Shown here piece after piece: positions 18,496 to 26,734 of a stretch of DNA of 64,000 nt. Position numbers and translations under genes: made by a program. Below the pieces are notes generated by a model that worked only from the letters and a program-made list of their open reading frames with translations, was not told the DNA's origin and ran no database searches. Source of the stretch: Nitrospinota bacterium. GTDB lineage: Bacteria > Nitrospinota_A > UBA7883 > JACRLM01. The DNA lies in the NCBI GenBank assembly GCA_016208975.1, contig JACQXA010000001.1, positions 313,834 to 377,833 on the forward strand, read 5' to 3'. Position 1 is the stretch's first letter, and each line of letters begins with the position of its first letter.

Positions 18496-18722
18496 GTTGG
18501 AAAAATCCCCAAAGAAAAAGTTGAGTGGAAAAGAGGGATTAGTTTATCAAAACGACAGGCGATTGAACAATGCGGTTTACCTGATTATAGGAAGGGGAAA
18601 GAGATTAACTGATTTTAAGGGGTCATTAGAAATGGGGCTAATCATACTTCGGACTTCGGGCGTATTTGGGCGAGACTTACCCCAACCGCTCAACCCTCCC
18701 GCACGGTAGCGCCCTCAACCGT

Positions 18723-18986
18723 TTAAGCCGCATGTTTCTCGTGGTCAATACAATTGGCGCATTGATGGTTCATATCCCTGCCGCACATTACACATGCCGC
18801 CGAGCCATCAGGATCGTATTTCAACAAGCCGCCGCAATGGTAACACCTGGTGCGGGTGGAATGTTTCGGGCTTCTATTGTCTTCCCTTTTATTCATGCCA
18901 AACACCGGCCCGCTCCGTTTAATGGCGTTGGCTACCGATTTGCGCGATTTTCTGCCACCAGCCGCTTCCTTGATTCTAGTTCTCAT
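18723..18986 (-). CDS. Small basic zinc-ribbon protein
   Basis: This 87-residue protein has a basic N-terminal half (MRTRIKEAAGGRKSRKS) and a C-terminal cysteine cluster: CYHCGG, CVMC and a further CANC. The arrangement of C-x2-C pairs about 14 residues apart looks like a treble-clef or zinc-ribbon fold. AAAGGAG lies 7 bases before the ATG, strongly supporting translation. The function is not known; nucleic-acid or ribosome binding is possible given the basic N-terminus. The 227 bases between it and manC contain nothing I can assign. Confidence 0.7.
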   Translation of the reverse strand: MRTRIKEAAGGRKSRKSVANAIKRSGPVFGMNKREDNRSPKHSTRTRCYHCGGLLKYDPDGSAACVMCGRDMNHQCANCIDHEKHAA

Positions 18987-19127
18987 AATCGCTCTCCTTT
19001 TAGCCTCAGCCTAAAGATGGGCTTTTGCTCTAAAGGATTCCAACTTTTTGTCGTACCTTTTTCTATATATAATATAGGCCTAAACGCGCCAACCGGCCTG
19101 AAAAAACAAATTAAATGGAGCTTATAA

Positions 19128-19379
19128 GTGTCTGTTTTAACATTATATTCCGCTTCGTGGTGCCCGGACTGCCTGGCGGCCATAAGAACGCTGGAAGATA
19201 GGGGGATAAAATACAACCTGGTGGACATAGAATCCCAGCCGGAAGCTGTTGATATTATTATAGCCGCCCGGGGGAAAAGGGTTGTCCCCACTTTGGAGTT
19301 CAAAGGGAGGTTCATGGACGGCAACAGGTTTAACAGGGTGAGGTTCGAGCAGGAACTAGACGTTTTGTTACAGGCGTAA
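19128..19379 (+). CDS. Glutaredoxin-like thiol-disulfide oxidoreductase
   Basis: This 83-residue protein shows the thioredoxin fold of glutaredoxins: strand VLTLYSASWCPDCLAA with the active site C-P-D-C at about residues 12-15, the cis-Pro motif VVPTLEF and a short C-terminal helix. CPDC differs from the classical CPYC and is seen in mycoredoxin- and NrdH-like groups. The start is GTG 19128, with GGAG 7 bases upstream. AT-rich sequence at 19048-19073, including TATAAT, may be its promoter. It is divergent from the zinc-ribbon gene. Confidence 0.85.
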   Translation: MSVLTLYSASWCPDCLAAIRTLEDRGIKYNLVDIESQPEAVDIIIAARGKRVVPTLEFKGRFMDGNRFNRVRFEQELDVLLQA

Positions 19380-19405
19380 GTCAGAAATAATTGCTATTTA
19401 GCCAC

Positions 19406-20356
19406 CTATCCGCCGGTCCGCCGGGAGCCGGCAGACTCACCGCTGGCCAGTTTTTGATCCCGTTCAGCCACCTTCATGTCCCGGAACTTCTTTATCCCAT
19501 ACAGCGTAAGGGGTTTTAGAACGTTCTTCTGGATAGCCCTGTTCGCCACCGGCACGTTATACCCCTCCGGAAAAATGTAAACCTGCGTCCCCTTCTCCGC
19601 AAACCGGCCCAGCTCCATAATATGGAAATCGTTCACCTGCACACAGCCTTTGGTGGGTTTGGTTTTGTCCCCCATGCCCGAACCGTGGATCCAGATGCCA
19701 TATCCCGATTTGCCCTGTTTCATATCCACATCATTGGGATAGTTAAGCACGAACGCCCTGGGGCCATATTCCGACAACAGCTCGGCGTCTTCCTTGATAC
19801 CCACTATTTGATAAATCCCCTCCGGGGTCCGTTTATCCCCGGTAACCTGTTTATCGCCACGTTCGGCGCCTATGGAGATGGGGTATTGCTCCACGATCCG
19901 GTAATTGTCCTGCGTCTCCTCCAGGACGTAAAGCGCATGGTTCGTTTTATCCACCGCCAGGGTATAAATGGCGCTGGTTTCCTGCGCTGGAATATCGAAA
20001 TCCGGCAGGGGAAGGGCCGCCAGATCAGGGATATTCAAGGCAATAGCCTCAACCTCTTCAGGGGTGGGCAGAGTGGGGCTTAAGGCCGATGTGGTTAAGG
20101 CGCTGTCTTGCGCCACTCCAGGGTTTGAGTATTTCCCCACCGCCACGGAGCCCATGGGGCCGGTAACCGCCCAGCTGATCACAGAAAAAGCCACGATGCC
20201 AGTACCGGCGAAAACGGCCACTTTCTTAAACGATGGGGACTCGCCATGAAAATTGAAAGCCTGGGTAACCTCCAGGTTCTGACGGCGCACGCTGAACGAA
20301 ACCCTGGCTTGATACATCATCAGCCTGGCCCTGCCCAGCATGTTGTCTTTTATCAT
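19406..20356 (-). CDS. L,D-transpeptidase (YkuD family)
   Basis: This 316-residue protein has a cytoplasmic basic N-terminus, one transmembrane segment (about residues 48-68, VAVFAGTGIVAFSVISWAV) and a periplasmic YkuD domain (residues about 150-275). The catalytic motif is IWIHGSG followed by PTKGCVQV, with nucleophile C238. The family makes 3-3 peptidoglycan crosslinks or attaches proteins to peptidoglycan. GDKQVTGDKRTPEGIYQI, just after the start of the domain, is also typical. Its start overlaps the upstream AMIN/NTF2-like lipoprotein gene by 4 bases (ATGA), so the two are coupled. Which of the LDT reactions it performs cannot be told from sequence. Confidence 0.9.
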   Translation of the reverse strand: MIKDNMLGRARLMMYQARVSFSVRRQNLEVTQAFNFHGESPSFKKVAVFAGTGIVAFSVISWAVTGPMGSVAVGKYSNPGVAQDSALTTSALSPTLPTPEEVEAIALNIPDLAALPLPDFDIPAQETSAIYTLAVDKTNHALYVLEETQDNYRIVEQYPISIGAERGDKQVTGDKRTPEGIYQIVGIKEDAELLSEYGPRAFVLNYPNDVDMKQGKSGYGIWIHGSGMGDKTKPTKGCVQVNDFHIMELGRFAEKGTQVYIFPEGYNVPVANRAIQKNVLKPLTLYGIKKFRDMKVAERDQKLASGESAGSRRTGG

Positions 20357-21366
20357 CTGCCTATCGGTCTCCAGTCTTCCGATTCTATCTTCCAGCCATC
20401 GTGGGTTTTTACCATGGTCATGTTTTTCAGGCCGGAATCTGTATGCCTGCCCGATGAGTAGCGCTGGATGAACCGCACATGGGCGGTTTCACCAATCACG
20501 TCTATCTCCACATCCGAGATGGATATTTTAATATCTTTGGCCTTGGATATTTTCTTTTGTTTTTCGGCCAGCCATTCCGCCCTGCCCAGCCCGTCACCCT
20601 GGAACGTTTCCGCGTAATGGAAGCTGTACCGGCCAAAATCCCTGGCGCTCCAGCCGTCTTTCCAGCCGATGAGCGATGCCATAACGCCAAGCCTGGGGTC
20701 TTCCGCTTCCGCGGGCCCGGCTTTTGGCTCGTCTTTTTGAGGGGATGGCTCCACTGCCGCTTCCACCGGCGTTTCCTGTGGATTATCCGGTTCCAGCGGC
20801 GGCTGGGCGGGTGTAGTGCCGGAGGTAAGGATCAACCTGAGCTTTTCTATCTCCTCGGTAAGCTGGGTGATGGTTTTCTTTGCCTCAAATAACATGGCCG
20901 TGTCTGAAGTGGTGTCTTGCCTTATGGTTATGTATAAAGATGCCCCATCTTTTTCCATATCGCAGGTGTAGGGCTGTTTCATCAGGATTTCGGCCCGGGT
21001 CTTCCCCGCCTTCTCGAAACTGAATACGCTAACTTTCTCCACCAGGGCGTCATTTACTATCACCAGCGGCGACGCCAGCGAAAACCCCATGTTATCCATC
21101 TCCACCGCCAGGCGGATAGGATTGTCCATCCGGTAAGCGTAATACTTGATTGGCGTCTCGCCGGTGAACCGGATCATGGTCTTATCCTGGCTGGTGAAGG
21201 ATTTAACGTCCGTCAGATAATTCCTCCGGGCGGAAAACCAGCTTCCGCCGAATCCATTTTTGGAATTGGATGTGTCCGGCGTAGCGCAAGCTCCGGAAAA
21301 CACGGCTAGTATCGAAAACAGGGCCAACGCCTTTACCATGCGCCGTCCTGATCCGGGTTTTGTCAT
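20353..21366 (-). CDS. Lipoprotein with AMIN-like and NTF2-like domains, partner of the L,D-transpeptidase
   Basis: This 337-residue protein starts with a lipoprotein signal peptide (ALALFSILAVFSGAC, lipobox SGAC), so it should be anchored by its acyl chains. Residues about 55-145 (IRFTGETPIKYYAYRMDNP and following) resemble an AMIN domain, which targets periplasmic proteins to the cell wall or septum. A Pro/Glu-rich linker follows. Residues about 225-337 (LIGWKDGWSARDFGRYSFHY; WKIESEDW) look like the NTF2-like domain often found beside or fused to L,D-transpeptidases. It is translationally coupled to the YkuD gene. By inference it recruits or regulates that enzyme at the wall. Confidence 0.78.
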   Translation of the reverse strand: MTKPGSGRRMVKALALFSILAVFSGACATPDTSNSKNGFGGSWFSARRNYLTDVKSFTSQDKTMIRFTGETPIKYYAYRMDNPIRLAVEMDNMGFSLASPLVIVNDALVEKVSVFSFEKAGKTRAEILMKQPYTCDMEKDGASLYITIRQDTTSDTAMLFEAKKTITQLTEEIEKLRLILTSGTTPAQPPLEPDNPQETPVEAAVEPSPQKDEPKAGPAEAEDPRLGVMASLIGWKDGWSARDFGRYSFHYAETFQGDGLGRAEWLAEKQKKISKAKDIKISISDVEIDVIGETAHVRFIQRYSSGRHTDSGLKNMTMVKTHDGWKIESEDWRPIGR

Positions 21367-21496
21367 CCTGTCTATTTTATGGATAAGATTTCTGGCGATA
21401 GAAAAACCCCGAGTCGATTATGTTTACCAGTTTGGGGCCTAGCCGTCAAGGACGGTTTGGGCGCTATAAAACCCGCGCCCGGCCCCAGAAGGAAAA

Positions 21497-22033
21497 CTAC
21501 TTTCGAATGAGGGGTTTTGGGGCCGGATTAAGGTTTCGCGCCTCGGTTATAGGGTCATACAGAAAGAGGATAAATGGGAAACTGTCCCCTTTCCCGGCGA
21601 TGGTAAGCTCGAATTGTAGCCGCCTGATTTTCCCCACTGGTTTGCCCCACACCGCGTGCGCGCGCCACATGTCCCGCCCGCTATAATCCGGCCTGCCATA
21701 TTTTTGAACCAGCTTTTGAAATATCATGAATGGGTCTGGCGGATCTTTGAAAATCTCCCTTTTCTCGATGTAGTACAGTAATGACCCGTTCGATGGCCCG
21801 GTAAACCGCAAATGAAGCCCCCCACCCTCACCGCGTATTGCTGTCAGGGCATCCCCCTCGCGGTGAAGCTCTTCATATTTTAAGGCGGGTTTTACCGACT
21901 TCACCTGCTCCAGTGTCATCCCCAGCCTTAACCCTTCGATCTCGAACATGGACACGTCCGCCAATGGGAAAGCGGGCTCCACCAAGCATAGGCTAATGAC
22001 AATGAGGGCTGAAACCGTTTTATAAAATGACAA
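21497..22033 (-). CDS. Exported protein of unknown function, last gene of the respiratory operon
   Basis: The frame encodes a signal peptide (YKTVSALIVISLCLVEPAFPLA) and about 150 mature residues with EGLRLGMTLEQVKSVKP, a motif typical of small secreted proteins that precede a calcium-free beta fold, and FQKLVQKYGRPDYSGRDMW. No family assignment was possible. TTG 22033, with GGAG 4 bases upstream, gives a normal signal peptide and a 14-base overlap with the upstream gene. An ATG at 22126 is also in frame and would add 31 residues and a 107-base overlap. It belongs by spacing to the eight-gene minus-strand operon. Confidence 0.65.
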   Translation of the reverse strand: MSFYKTVSALIVISLCLVEPAFPLADVSMFEIEGLRLGMTLEQVKSVKPALKYEELHREGDALTAIRGEGGGLHLRFTGPSNGSLLYYIEKREIFKDPPDPFMIFQKLVQKYGRPDYSGRDMWRAHAVWGKPVGKIRRLQFELTIAGKGDSFPFILFLYDPITEARNLNPAPKPLIRK

Positions 22034-22544
22034 AAGACTCCTTCCCGGACTCAAAACTGATGACCACAGCCCTCCGCGCCTGGCCGTTGACCGTGGTCTT
22101 ATATTCATAATCATACTCATCGCCATCCCCCACCGAATCTTTCATGGCCACTTTAATTTCATGCTCCCCCGCGGGCAGAATGAACCTTCGATAAACATAA
22201 CATGCGCCGTCCCGCCTTATGCCCGCCGGGATCACTTCCAGCTCCGCTTTCAGCGCGCCATCAATCCAAATTACAAGTTGTAACGGAACCCGTTCACGGC
22301 TTCCACATTCGGCGTTTGCCCGGCGCATGTGTTTCAGCCTTTTCTCCGCCTGGGCGTGGAATTCCGCCAGCTCTTTTTCATCACACAGATGAACCCGGTC
22401 CGTCACCTTCTTGAATGACACGATGACCCCCATGGTATCTTCGGCGTTGAACCTGTACCCGGGCCAGTCCGAGAATACCCCCACCGCCAGGGCTGGCGCC
22501 ATGAGGATTATCAACCCTATTATATTGAGCCGTGCGCCACTCAT
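22020..22544 (-). CDS. Membrane-anchored or exported protein of unknown function in the respiratory operon
   Basis: This 174-residue protein has an N-terminal hydrophobic segment (LNIIGLIILMAPALAVGVF), probably an uncleaved anchor, and a soluble domain outside the cytoplasm. The domain includes a central Cys-containing region (LCDEKELAEF; RRANAECGSRER) and a beta-rich C-terminus (YVYRRFILPAGEHEIKVAM). The latter resembles a carbohydrate- or immunoglobulin-like sandwich seen in some PEGA-like domains, but the match is weak. The start overlaps the stop of the cytochrome b fusion as ATGA (22541-22544), so it is coupled to it and may be an accessory subunit. Confidence 0.7.
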   Translation of the reverse strand: MSGARLNIIGLIILMAPALAVGVFSDWPGYRFNAEDTMGVIVSFKKVTDRVHLCDEKELAEFHAQAEKRLKHMRRANAECGSRERVPLQLVIWIDGALKAELEVIPAGIRRDGACYVYRRFILPAGEHEIKVAMKDSVGDGDEYDYEYKTTVNGQARRAVVISFESGKESFVIL

Positions 22545-24166
22545 TTATCCCCCCCTGTTTTTGAGCCGTCGAAAAACCCCGTAAGGTTTTTTTTCAGTTC
22601 ATCCACTTCATAAGGGGACACGTGAAACACTTGCACCCTGAAATCTTTCATCTCCTCCACCACGAAATGTTTGGGGAACTGGACGGTTTGGTCCTTGATG
22701 CGCCGCCGGGTTTCGCGGTAATGGCAGTCCAGCGCCCTGCACCCGGCCACCGCCACACAGGAAGCCCCGGCCGTAAAGCAATGCTCCACCATCAACGGGC
22801 TTATAACTCCTATACACGGCGTGATGACCAGCGCCGACGAAGGATGGAACGTAAGAGTCGCGTCTTTTTCCGAGGTAAATCCGGACAAATCGCAACACCT
22901 CTCGCAGATGAACGTTACGGATGGCTCGCCATTCCGCCGGGCTTCGCCGATGGCTTTATCTATGGCGGCCTGGAAATCGCTTTTCGTATGCCCGGCCATG
23001 GCCACCGCGTCAAACTCGCAGGAGGTCACGCAAAATCCGCATTCGGCGCACCGGTCCGTATCCACGGTCACATACGCCCGCGTCTCGCCGTTCACCAGTT
23101 TCTCCACTATGTTCACGGCTTCGAATGGACACGCCTGGAAACACAACGCGCATCCCACGCATTTTTCCAGATCCACCGTGATGGCCCCCTGGGGCGCCAT
23201 GGTTTCCGCGCCGGGTTTTCGCGCCGGGCTACGGATTATCCAGGGCATGGCGGTAAACAGGCCGAACAGCGCCGCGCCCCACGCCCATACTGCCAAAGGT
23301 GGGATGGAGTATTTATGGATCAGCGGATAGGGCCAGAAATAAAACCAGTCCATCTCCACTTCGCCAAGTATCTTTGACAGGTCCGCCGGGGCCATGCTTA
23401 ACGCCGGTTTCACGAGGGAAACAGCCAGTAGAGATATGATTATGGCCCACCCCACAGGTTTCGGCGGCAATATGTTGGGCCGCGCCACCCGCATGCAATG
23501 GAGCCAGAGAAGCCCCATTATTAAAAAAGGTATCGTGATGTGCAGATACGTTATTACAAAAAAGAGCAGGAAATGCACCGAGCCGCCGGTAAGGAAGTTG
23601 CGGGAAAGCGGTTCGGCGCTCAGCGGCAACGGGTCTAACAGTTCCGCCGTAAGCTGTGCTATCATCCGCCCCTTCTCGTCCCACACAAGAAAATAGCCGG
23701 TGACGCCGTCAAACCATGCGGGGAATAACACAGCCGCTCCGGACACCCACGCCACCCAACGGTTCTTCCGGAACCTGTCCGAAAAGAACACCTGCAATAT
23801 GTGGATGGCGATGACTATCAATAATCCGTCCGCGGCGTACCTGTGAAGCGAACGGATTATCCCCCCATAATAACGCTGGTTTTCGGTGATGTATTGGACA
23901 GACTCATACGCGTTCGTAGCGCTAATCTTGTAAAAGAGGAACAGGTAAAGCCCCGTTGCGATCAGTATCCAGAAAAACAGGAACGTTATTCCACCAAGAA
24001 GGTATAGAGGATTAAGGGATGGGGTGAATACCTTGTTCAAGGTTTCCTGGACAAACACCAGCAGCGCGTTGCCCGGGCGCAGTATCATCGGGATTTGCTG
24101 TTTGCGCTCCCCGCCCGCCCTGGCGCCGGGGAGCGGCCCAGCCGGGTCTTTCAACTTCCCTTCCAT
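22541..24166 (-). CDS. Fusion of cytochrome b, 2x[4Fe-4S] ferredoxin and an MvhD-like domain
   Basis: This 541-residue protein has three modules. Residues about 25-310 form a cytochrome b6-type membrane domain with His pairs in RSLHRYAADGLLIVIAIHIL and in the HFLLFFVITYLHI and LLWLHCM helices, so two haems b are expected. Residues about 330-405 hold two ferredoxin clusters, CVGCALCFQACP and CAECGFCVTSCE. The C-terminal 130 residues resemble the MvhD/FlpD iron-sulfur subunit, with paired CC in FICERCCD and VAGCRALDCHYRETRRR. ATG 24166 shares a base with the upstream stop (TGATG). By inference it passes electrons between a quinone pool, a soluble low-potential donor and the operon's haem-copper enzyme. 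No Rieske protein or cytochrome c gene is visible nearby. Confidence 0.85.
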   Translation of the reverse strand: MEGKLKDPAGPLPGARAGGERKQQIPMILRPGNALLVFVQETLNKVFTPSLNPLYLLGGITFLFFWILIATGLYLFLFYKISATNAYESVQYITENQRYYGGIIRSLHRYAADGLLIVIAIHILQVFFSDRFRKNRWVAWVSGAAVLFPAWFDGVTGYFLVWDEKGRMIAQLTAELLDPLPLSAEPLSRNFLTGGSVHFLLFFVITYLHITIPFLIMGLLWLHCMRVARPNILPPKPVGWAIIISLLAVSLVKPALSMAPADLSKILGEVEMDWFYFWPYPLIHKYSIPPLAVWAWGAALFGLFTAMPWIIRSPARKPGAETMAPQGAITVDLEKCVGCALCFQACPFEAVNIVEKLVNGETRAYVTVDTDRCAECGFCVTSCEFDAVAMAGHTKSDFQAAIDKAIGEARRNGEPSVTFICERCCDLSGFTSEKDATLTFHPSSALVITPCIGVISPLMVEHCFTAGASCVAVAGCRALDCHYRETRRRIKDQTVQFPKHFVVEEMKDFRVQVFHVSPYEVDELKKNLTGFFDGSKTGGDK

Positions 24167-24999
24167 CACGCCGCCCGGCAAAGCCTGAGAACCGAGGCGG
24201 TGAACCTGCCTATCCTCCCCCTGAAAATGTATATCAGCGTAGCCATTACCAGAAGATACTGGATCCCCCAGGACACTATCAGAAACGGATTTACCCGGTA
24301 GGTTTTTGTGGCCGGATCGTAGGTGGAGCAGAACAACGTCAGCGAGTTCACAGCGCGGGAGATACTGCCTGTCACACCGGCGCTTTGCGACGCCTTTATG
24401 GCCGCCTCCACCTCGCCCACGTCGTAATCCACCCCATAGAAGTGGCGTATTACTTTTCCTTCGGAGTTTAATAGCGTAAGACGGTTGAGATGCTCGTACC
24501 CGCCACCCTTCTTCTCGTAGAAAAATCCCAGGTCCAAAACCAGTTCGTCTATGGTTTCCCTTTCCGCCGTGGCGAATATCCAGTTGTCCAGACCGGTTGA
24601 GAACTGCGCCCCGTATTCTTTCAATTTGGAAGGCGAATCGTTCTGGGAATCCAGGCTGACGGATAACACGGTGACGCTACCGGCCACCGCGGGATCCATT
24701 TTATGTAGAAGGTTTTTTATGCTCTGGTTGATGAGATGACATGGGCCGTTGCAGTCTATATACATGAAGCTTATCAGCGCGGGGGCGCCCTTCAGTTTGT
24801 AAAGGGGCATCTGTTCCCCATCCTGGGTGAGCAGGCGGAAATTCCTGGGCGTTTGGCCTGTTACAAATTCTGACCGGGCCAGGCGAGGCTCGAATCCTCC
24901 CGGCCCGGTCTCCCCAGCATAAGCGGGAGCGGCGTTAAGGCGCAGGAGGAAAAATAACGCCACCCCAGCCCTGAGAATAAATAAGTAACCGTTTTTCAT
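24166..24999 (-). CDS. SCO1/SenC-like thioredoxin-fold copper protein with C-terminal membrane anchor
   Basis: This 277-residue product has a signal peptide (LFILRAGVALFFLLRLNAAPAYA) and a thioredoxin-fold domain with the SCO copper motif C-N-G-P-C (C-x3-C) and a distal His in EHLNRLTLLN. SCO proteins deliver copper to the CuA site of cytochrome oxidase subunit II, which is encoded two genes upstream. Unusually, a transmembrane helix lies near the C-terminus (FLIVSWGIQYLLVMATLIYIF), after an extra 30 residues. GGGAG lies 5 bases before ATG 24999; the open frame extends upstream but lacks homology there. It is coupled to the cytochrome b fusion gene. Confidence 0.88.
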   Translation of the reverse strand: MKNGYLFILRAGVALFFLLRLNAAPAYAGETGPGGFEPRLARSEFVTGQTPRNFRLLTQDGEQMPLYKLKGAPALISFMYIDCNGPCHLINQSIKNLLHKMDPAVAGSVTVLSVSLDSQNDSPSKLKEYGAQFSTGLDNWIFATAERETIDELVLDLGFFYEKKGGGYEHLNRLTLLNSEGKVIRHFYGVDYDVGEVEAAIKASQSAGVTGSISRAVNSLTLFCSTYDPATKTYRVNPFLIVSWGIQYLLVMATLIYIFRGRIGRFTASVLRLCRAA

Positions 25000-25036
25000 T
25001 ACCGCTCCCAACAAACAACAAGCGGTGGAAAACCGT

Positions 25037-25171
25037 TTAACCGGTCTTCCACACCTCCGCCAGGAACATCCAGTTGAGCAGGTAATACACAAGGAACGTC
25101 ACGAAAAAGATCATGATAAGGACAAACGATCCTTTCGGATGGTGTTCTTCCCTTTCAAACTCTTGCGACAT
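25037..25171 (-). CDS. Tiny oxidase subunit, subunit IIa-like (44 residues)
   Basis: A 44-codon frame lies between the SCO-like gene and subunit I and is preceded by a strong AGGAGGG ribosome-binding site. The product has a charged N-terminus (MSQEFEREEHHPKGS) and one hydrophobic helix (FVLIMIFFVTFLVYYLLNW). Position, size and the H-P-K-G motif before the helix resemble subunit IIa of ba3-type oxidases, a single-span stabilising subunit. By that analogy it should sit next to subunit I. It is short enough to be missed by automatic callers. Confidence 0.75.
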   Translation of the reverse strand: MSQEFEREEHHPKGSFVLIMIFFVTFLVYYLLNWMFLAEVWKTG

Positions 25172-25199
25172 GGGTGTTAGCCCTCCTTCCCAAAAACGC

Positions 25200-26720
25200 T
25201 CAGGCGTTTATCTTTTTACCCACCAGCAAAGTGCCAACGGCAACCAGCACATACATGGCCCCGCCTACAACGCACAGCACGCCGGAGATGCCCACCACGG
25301 CCATGGTAAGGTCCACCACCGGGCCGAAGTTAACCTGGAACGGGGCGTCCACGCCGGTCATGTCCCACTGTCTGCGCGACACGCCGAACCCACCGGCGAA
25401 CATCATGGCGGTGCAGAACGCGTACAGGCTTAATCCATAAACATAAGGTTGCCATTTGGCTATCCCCTTGAACGCCACCTCACGCCGGAAAATCAGCGGA
25501 AGCACATAATAGGTAACGCCCATGAAGGCCAGCGTTGTGCCCGCCACAACCGTGGCGTGGAAATGGCCCGGTATGCGAAGGGTGTTGTGGGAGATGATGT
25601 TCAACTGCTCGGTGCCGTACACAACCCCGGAGATGCCGCCCAGAAAGCCGAAGCCGACCAAAGACAACGCCAGCGATGAAAACGCCGGGTCGCCCCATGG
25701 GGCTTTCTTGAGCCATTCGAACAACCCCTTGGTGTAACCCTTCTTGCGCAGGGCCACCTCCACCGCCGCCGGAACCGAATAGGCGTGGATCATGGAAGCC
25801 AGAACGGCAAGGTGCATGAAGTAGCCGGTGTTCCAGGTTTTATGGGCCGCGCTCAACCCCGGATCCACCAGCAGATGGTGCTCCGACGCGATGCAGATGA
25901 ACAGGATATAAAGCGCGAAGGCGCTTCGGGAAACCTTTTCGTTGATGGGTTTGGAGCCGGTGGTAAGCGTGCCCAGCAGGTACCACACCGAGACCATGGC
26001 GCACACGTTTATCTGTTGCGAGGAATGCCCGAATCCCCAGAACAATAAACGGTACACCTCCGCGTCCATCATGGGTATCAGCCCCAGCGCCCACAGCCAG
26101 GTGGGAACGAACGTGATGGCCCCGTGGGCCAGGGTGATTATGGCGATTATCGCCGCCGCCGCCGCGCCGAAAGTAACCAGCGGGACGGAGCCCTCATAGG
26201 TCTTCTCGTGTTTTGCCACCATCAGCGTGGCGAAGAACACCACGCACCCCACAATGGCGCCAACGGCGAACAGTATGATGCCTAGGTAATACCAGTGGCT
26301 GGCCGCCAGCGGCACGTATGATGTGAACATCACGTCGGCCCGGCCCATGAGCACCTCCACCGTAACGATGGCTCCGCCAACGAGCATCAACACATATTGA
26401 ACCCAGCCAGCCCACGGCGCCGCGAGCCTGCTGTTGAGCAGTATGGCCGAGGCGAAATATAGTATGGCCATTTCGAAGAAGATTATCCAGGCCACCAGCA
26501 TGGCGATGCCGTGGAGCGTGAGAAGACGGTAGAACCACTCCTCATTGAGAAGATGCACCGTCTGCCAGCGGGTCAACGCCATGAAAAGCCCCATTATGCC
26601 CCCCACCAGCAGGAACACAATGGCGGTGACGGCGTTGATCTGTATCAGCACCTCGGCTGGCCTGTGTACTTTCAGGCCGGTGGTCGGGCATGTCCTAAAA
26701 GCAAGAGTATCGGCGTTCAT
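25200..26720 (-). CDS. Haem-copper oxidase-superfamily subunit I, active-site Tyr replaced by Gln
   Basis: This 506-residue protein has about 12-14 membrane helices. Metal ligands are present: H70 (LTLHG, low-spin haem), H232 (WGFGH, CuB), H281 and H282 (SEHHLLVDPG, CuB), and H386/H388 (PGHFHATVVAG, the two haems). The last two motifs resemble B-type (ba3) oxidases. Oxidases have G-H-P-x-x-Y at the first CuB ligand; here it is G-H-S-S-Q-Q, so residue 236 is Gln and the cross-linked Tyr needed for O2 reduction is absent. Loss of that Tyr is known in NO reductases of the superfamily. GGAGG lies 8 bases before ATG 26720. The function inferred is NO reductase or another non-O2 reductase. Confidence 0.88.
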   Translation of the reverse strand: MNADTLAFRTCPTTGLKVHRPAEVLIQINAVTAIVFLLVGGIMGLFMALTRWQTVHLLNEEWFYRLLTLHGIAMLVAWIIFFEMAILYFASAILLNSRLAAPWAGWVQYVLMLVGGAIVTVEVLMGRADVMFTSYVPLAASHWYYLGIILFAVGAIVGCVVFFATLMVAKHEKTYEGSVPLVTFGAAAAAIIAIITLAHGAITFVPTWLWALGLIPMMDAEVYRLLFWGFGHSSQQINVCAMVSVWYLLGTLTTGSKPINEKVSRSAFALYILFICIASEHHLLVDPGLSAAHKTWNTGYFMHLAVLASMIHAYSVPAAVEVALRKKGYTKGLFEWLKKAPWGDPAFSSLALSLVGFGFLGGISGVVYGTEQLNIISHNTLRIPGHFHATVVAGTTLAFMGVTYYVLPLIFRREVAFKGIAKWQPYVYGLSLYAFCTAMMFAGGFGVSRRQWDMTGVDAPFQVNFGPVVDLTMAVVGISGVLCVVGGAMYVLVAVGTLLVGKKINA

Positions 26721-26734
26721 ATCCTCATCCTCCT

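Noticed and set aside
22622-23377. Plus-strand frame (251 codons) opposite the cytochrome b fusion
   Set aside because: The opposite strand encodes clear haem and iron-sulfur motifs; this frame is His/Arg-rich and without homology.
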